Assembly: GCA_903899795.1 (NCBI GenBank)
Contig: CAIUKX010000521.1
Coordinates: 1 to 10,164 of the forward strand
Source: an uncultured Flavobacteriales bacterium
Lineage (GTDB): Bacteria; Bacteroidota; Bacteroidia; Flavobacteriales_D; Crocinitomicaceae
Reading direction: 5' to 3'
Length of the DNA stretch: 10,164 nt
The notes beneath the pieces were generated by a model. The model made no database searches. It saw only the letters and a program-made list of their open reading frames with translations, and was not told the origin of the DNA. Each line of letters opens with the position of its first letter. Position 1 is the stretch's first letter. Below, piece after piece: positions 6,796-10,164 of this stretch. The translations under genes and the position numbers were made by a program.

Positions 6796-9381
6796 TGAGG
6801 TAGAATTAATAGTCGCAACAACAGGAACGGATGCACTACTACAAGATGATGGTTGTAGCACCCAGTTGTAGTAGAAATAATAATAACCAGCAGTTGCATT
6901 TGTACCATTGATACTAACATAGCTCCCTATCGTATATGGGAAAACTGCTCCTGCACTGTTTCGAATAAGATTTGCTGTACTGGTTGTACTCAATCCCAAT
7001 TGGTATTTTTGACCAGGATTTAAAGGAAAATTCAACGTAACCGTACTAAGACCATTTGGCATGTTAACAACCATCGAATCTAGGTTATTCCCCAATGAAT
7101 CTCTCAATTGGATGGTTCTATTCCCGGCACCGCTTGCATTTACATCCACTGTTTTTAAGGTACAGGGTTGCAGTACATCAAATATCAAATACCGTGTTGT
7201 TAAACTAAATGCCGCCGCTGTCCCAATACTGGAACTAGCCGGACCACCTGTAACATTAGCCGCTTGATTCACAGATGACACATAATACGTTGTATTAGCT
7301 GAAAGACTTGGTGTTGTGAAATTGGCACCCGTATTTACAACATTACCTTGCGCATCATGCCAAACAAAAGTGCCTGTGCCAGTTGCTGAAAGATTTACAG
7401 TGCCTGGCCCACATCGTGACGCACCATTTGCGGTTGGAGCAGTCAAGGGATTGATAACTATGTAATTATTTTTCACTTCCGAATCATTGGTTGAACCGCT
7501 ACAACCTATTGCATTTAATGATACATTATACATACCGGCTACTGTATAGGTATGAGATGGATTCGAAACAGTACTAGTAGTTCCATCTCCAAAATCCCAA
7601 GTGTAAGTTGAACCGTTTGCAGTCGTATTATTAAACTGAATAGTTACAGGTAATGTACATGCTACAGTTTGAGTTGCTGAAAAATTGGCTGTAACAGTTG
7701 GAGCGACATACTGTCCTCCAACACCAACAGCATACCAGGCGTTTGTTGTAGATTGAACTTCTTGAGAACAAATACCATATAAATCAATAGCTGCTTGAAT
7801 AGCAAAACCTCTGACAGCGGAATAATTTGTGTTAGATGTGAAGTAAACTGTTAATGCTCGAAATGCAATTCTACTTGCTTTATCCATTGTTATACCAGTT
7901 ACATTATATGCATTTCCGATATCATTTGTACCAGTACCACCTTGACAAAGTAAGTAAAACCAAAAATTACTTGGTCCATTGTTGTTATGAACCTCTCCTC
8001 CATAATCCCAATTTGTTCCTTGATAGGTATCAGGTTGACCATAAGCACTAGGATTTGCCATACTCCTTTGATACATTGTATTCGAAGTAAAATCAGCTCC
8101 CATAATCCAATCGTGCTGCGTTGGTCTCGCAAATGCTTCAATGCATGTTCCAAAAATATCACTAAACGATTCATTTAATGCTCCAGGTTCACCACTACCT
8201 GAACCTCCCAGTTGAGCAGTATTGCTTGTTAAGCCATGTGTTACTTCATGTCCACAAACATCCAAACAGGTAAACGGATTTGTGCTATTGGAAGGATTCC
8301 CGTCACCATAGGTCATTCGCGTTCCATCCCAAAAAGCATTTTCATAATTATAATCGTAATGTACGTAACTCAATAAAGCATACCCATTTCCATCAATACT
8401 ATTTCGATTGAATTTTTGCTTATAAAAATCATATGTCATTTCAGTACCAAAATGTGCATCTGTAGCCACTTGATTTGCTCCAGTAAGATTCCATGTACTG
8501 GAAGTATTAGTGAAATCTGTATTGGTATACGATGTTCCGTTATTGCAGTTGTATGTACTGATACCATTTCCACGTCCGGTTTCTCTTAAACGGTATTGAT
8601 TCGTTCCATAATTATCCGATGTCAACGGCTTACCCCCACTGTATCTTGTATTTGCTGTACCGACAACATCAGCAAAATGAATTAAATCTTCTTCTAGAAT
8701 GACTGCACCTGTAATTGCATCGACAAAAACATTCGCATGATACAAGGGAACTTCAGCATAAATATCGAACTTATAGGCAAGTCGCATATTTTCGGATGAA
8801 TAAGAAGCATCTTTTACATGAGCAATCACCAATTTACCTTTCGGTTTATAAGTAAAATCAGGATTCTTTAACGCTTCTCTCATTGCAATTTCTTCTTCTT
8901 TATTTTCCCACTTGTATTTTTTTGCATTGATTTTCTTTAATGCATTTCCCAAGGCTTTTTCTTCTGAAATTTGTGGTGTATAACTAGTTTGAAATTGTTT
9001 AATATAATCCCCATTGATAGATTCTATTACACCATTTTTGCTATGGGTAATCAACATTGTAGAATTAACTTGGTAATCATTGAAATATTCTCTGTATCGA
9101 GTATGAACATATCCCAATTCATCTTTTTCAGAACTGTATTCTTTAAACGAAATAACTGAAGGCAACTCCAATACGCCTAGTACCCAAACAGAAAATTCAC
9201 TTTGTTTGATTTCCTGTCCTTTTGTCAATTTAATGAAATTGGGAAGATCTGTGTTCGAATTTTTACCCAGAATCAGGATATCATTTCCATTGTTGACCTT
9301 TTGTGAGTAGGTGTTAGGTGATAAAAATAAGATAAATAGCAGACACAATGTGCCAATACCAGCTTTAGTAGTTCTTTTCAT
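6478..9381 (-). CDS. M4 (thermolysin-family) zinc metallopeptidase, T9SS cargo, truncated by an in-frame stop
   Basis: The 967-residue frame encodes a secreted neutral metalloprotease. Domains in order: signal peptide (1-26, cut near TYSQ), FTP and PepSY inhibitory propeptide (about 40-230), M4 catalytic domain (about 240-555), PKD domain (about 563-645, WDFGDG at 595-600), an Ig-like domain (about 648-862) holding an inserted beta-sandwich (about 706-845), then Ig-like repeat 1 and part of 2. Catalytic residues are complete: HEVTH at 378-382 (zinc ligands H378 and H382, base E379), NESFSD at 403-408 giving the third ligand E404 and D408, and H465 in GGEVHNNNGPSNF as the thermolysin His231 equivalent. 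NAFWDGTRMTYGDG at 348-361 is also typical. The reading frame stops at TAA 6478-6480, removing the remaining repeats and the T9SS sorting domain; the truncated product would keep an intact protease but lose its outer-membrane export signal. ATG at 9381 is set by the signal peptide; no Shine-Dalgarno is seen. The gene is monocistronic. Confidence 0.93.
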   Translation of the reverse strand: MKRTTKAGIGTLCLLFILFLSPNTYSQKVNNGNDILILGKNSNTDLPNFIKLTKGQEIKQSEFSVWVLGVLELPSVISFKEYSSEKDELGYVHTRYREYFNDYQVNSTMLITHSKNGVIESINGDYIKQFQTSYTPQISEEKALGNALKKINAKKYKWENKEEEIAMREALKNPDFTYKPKGKLVIAHVKDASYSSENMRLAYKFDIYAEVPLYHANVFVDAITGAVILEEDLIHFADVVGTANTRYSGGKPLTSDNYGTNQYRLRETGRGNGISTYNCNNGTSYTNTDFTNTSSTWNLTGANQVATDAHFGTEMTYDFYKQKFNRNSIDGNGYALLSYVHYDYNYENAFWDGTRMTYGDGNPSNSTNPFTCLDVCGHEVTHGLTSNTAQLGGSGSGEPGALNESFSDIFGTCIEAFARPTQHDWIMGADFTSNTMYQRSMANPSAYGQPDTYQGTNWDYGGEVHNNNGPSNFWFYLLCQGGTGTNDIGNAYNVTGITMDKASRIAFRALTVYFTSNTNYSAVRGFAIQAAIDLYGICSQEVQSTTNAWYAVGVGGQYVAPTVTANFSATQTVACTLPVTIQFNNTTANGSTYTWDFGDGTTSTVSNPSHTYTVAGMYNVSLNAIGCSGSTNDSEVKNNYIVINPLTAPTANGASRCGPGTVNLSATGTGTFVWHDAQGNVVNTGANFTTPSLSANTTYYVSSVNQAANVTGGPASSSIGTAAAFSLTTRYLIFDVLQPCTLKTVDVNASGAGNRTIQLRDSLGNNLDSMVVNMPNGLSTVTLNFPLNPGQKYQLGLSTTSTANLIRNSAGAVFPYTIGSYVSINGTNATAGYYYFYYNWVLQPSSCSSASVPVVATINSTSSPTGAVTQSFCLASTIANLTATGSSIQWYSSSTGGSALSSSTALVNGATYYASQTVSGCESSTRLAVTVTVGAIPAPTGSTTQSFCSASTIANLTATGSSIQWYS

Positions 9382-9553
9382 AGCGTATATAGTTTTAAAA
9401 AATCTTGAGGCAAATAAAAGTAAAGTAACTAAAAAAAAATAATTGAAATCACATTTGTATTAAGTTTAAAGAACAGTATAAAAACGAATTAAATCAACTT
9501 CAAGAAGCTCAAAAACAAACAATTAAGGCAATACACATATTAAACGACAAGAC

Positions 9554-10164
9554 TCATTTTTGCCCACATTCTTCACTCATACTAATAGTGATTTTACTTT
9601 CAGCCCATTCCCTCAAATTGCATAATTTAAAAATGAATTTTTCAGCATCATTATTTTCAATTTCAGAAAGAATCGATGTAAGTTCCTTAAATTTATTTTT
9701 AATAACAAGCTCATTCGCCTCACAAACAATTTCTTTGAAGAAAAGAACAATCTCTCGTCGAAAAGAATTGTAATGATTGTTTTTAATCAAGAATAATTCG
9801 GTAGATTTCAATACATATTCCAAGTGATCAAAATTACCTAATTCATAATGAATTAATAGATTTAAAACCTTATTAAAGCATTGAATATCAATTCGATCAA
9901 TACTCTTATCATTCAAAATAAAATTGACTAATTTGAGTGTTTTTGAATAGTGTCCTGCTAAAAAATAAATCATTGCAGCCCCATCAATGGCTTCAGCATA
10001 AAAAGAAGCATTATACAATTCACGGTCTTTGATGAATTGTCGTTCAATCGATGAAATATAGTCAACACCTTCCTTATATTTTTTGGTTAACAAAAAGTAA
10101 ACAAGCATATTAACTATCACTTTTTCTTGAATTCTATACTGTAAAAACTGATTATTTGATTGAA
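9554..10164 (-). CDS. Alpha-helical TPR-like protein, C-terminal part (N-terminus beyond right edge)
   Basis: The minus-strand frame is open from the right edge to TGA at 9554-9556, giving 202 visible residues. The first candidate start (GTG at 10120) is unlikely to be real, because the frame upstream of it (QSNNQFLQYRIQEK) continues the same helical pattern, so the gene most likely begins outside the window. The sequence is almost wholly alpha-helical and reads as paired helices of TPR type, for example VNMLVYFLLTKKYKEGVDYI, then YAEAIDGAAMIYFLAGHYSK and CFNKVLNLLIHYELGNFDHL. It has no membrane segment or catalytic motif. In Bacteroidota such tails occur in HTH-TPR regulators and in sensor or scaffold proteins; nothing visible decides between them. 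The gene is rich in Lys, Asn, Ile and Glu and AT-rich compared with the protease gene next to it. It ends 172 bp before the protease start and may share direction but probably not a transcript. Confidence 0.75.
   Translation of the reverse strand, partial: QSNNQFLQYRIQEKVIVNMLVYFLLTKKYKEGVDYISSIERQFIKDRELYNASFYAEAIDGAAMIYFLAGHYSKTLKLVNFILNDKSIDRIDIQCFNKVLNLLIHYELGNFDHLEYVLKSTELFLIKNNHYNSFRREIVLFFKEIVCEANELVIKNKFKELTSILSEIENNDAEKFIFKLCNLREWAESKITISMSEECGQK

Noticed and set aside
9382..9480. Promoter of the M4 protease gene
   Set aside because: The region is AT-rich, but the best -7 candidate (TTTATTTG on the minus strand) departs from TAnnTTTG and no -33 partner is convincing, so I do not call it.
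9436..9773. Plus-strand open frame with a coiled-coil-like stretch (KEQYKNELNQLQEAQKQTIK, about 9467-9526)
   Set aside because: It has no ATG near its beginning, and most of its length is antisense to the TPR-like gene, which has far better protein character. The Lys/Gln/Asn-rich look can arise from A-rich DNA. A remnant of a small gene in 9440-9550 cannot be wholly excluded.

Overview
The window looks like a chromosomal segment of a Bacteroidota member, most likely a flavobacterial lineage (Flavobacteriales; Crocinitomicaceae/Fluviicola-like is a guess). Reasons: AT-rich DNA, no clear Shine-Dalgarno sequences before the starts, TAnnTTTG-type -7 promoter boxes, and large secreted multi-domain proteins, one of which ends in a type IX secretion system (T9SS) sorting domain.

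Layout. 1-1584 (minus): start of a secreted right-handed beta-helix protein that enters a tandem array of ~77-residue Ig-like modules and runs off the left edge. 1585-2229: 645 bp without a gene, holding a terminator-like hairpin and a dispersed-type inverted repeat built from degenerate CACAGAG units. 2230-3315 (minus): prfB, peptide chain release factor 2, in one uninterrupted frame. 3457-4137 (minus): a small exported protein that resembles a divergent GldN. 4138-4453: divergent intergenic region with the gcvH promoter. 4454-4831 (plus): gcvH, glycine cleavage H protein, the only plus-strand gene. 4853-4942: two back-to-back terminators separating gcvH from the convergent gene. 4960-9381 (minus): a 1473-codon M4 (thermolysin-family) metallopeptidase with a PKD domain, an Ig-like domain carrying an inserted beta-sandwich, six 75-residue Ig-like repeats and a T9SS sorting domain, broken by one in-frame TAA at 6478-6480. 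9554-10164 (minus): C-terminal part of an alpha-helical, TPR-like protein entering from the right edge.

How the genes relate. The window mixes housekeeping genes (prfB, gcvH) with cell-surface/secretion genes. The beta-helix protein and the peptidase use the same Ig-like module family, and the peptidase is a T9SS cargo by its C-terminus; the GldN-like protein, if truly related, would belong to the same secretion/gliding theme. No operon joining several functions is evident, because each gene has its own intergenic space. I see no mobile element, CRISPR array, tRNA or rRNA. The points most worth a second look are the nonsense codon inside the peptidase repeat array, the CACAGAG inverted repeat, the GldN-like protein, and the prfB frame that lacks the usual programmed frameshift.
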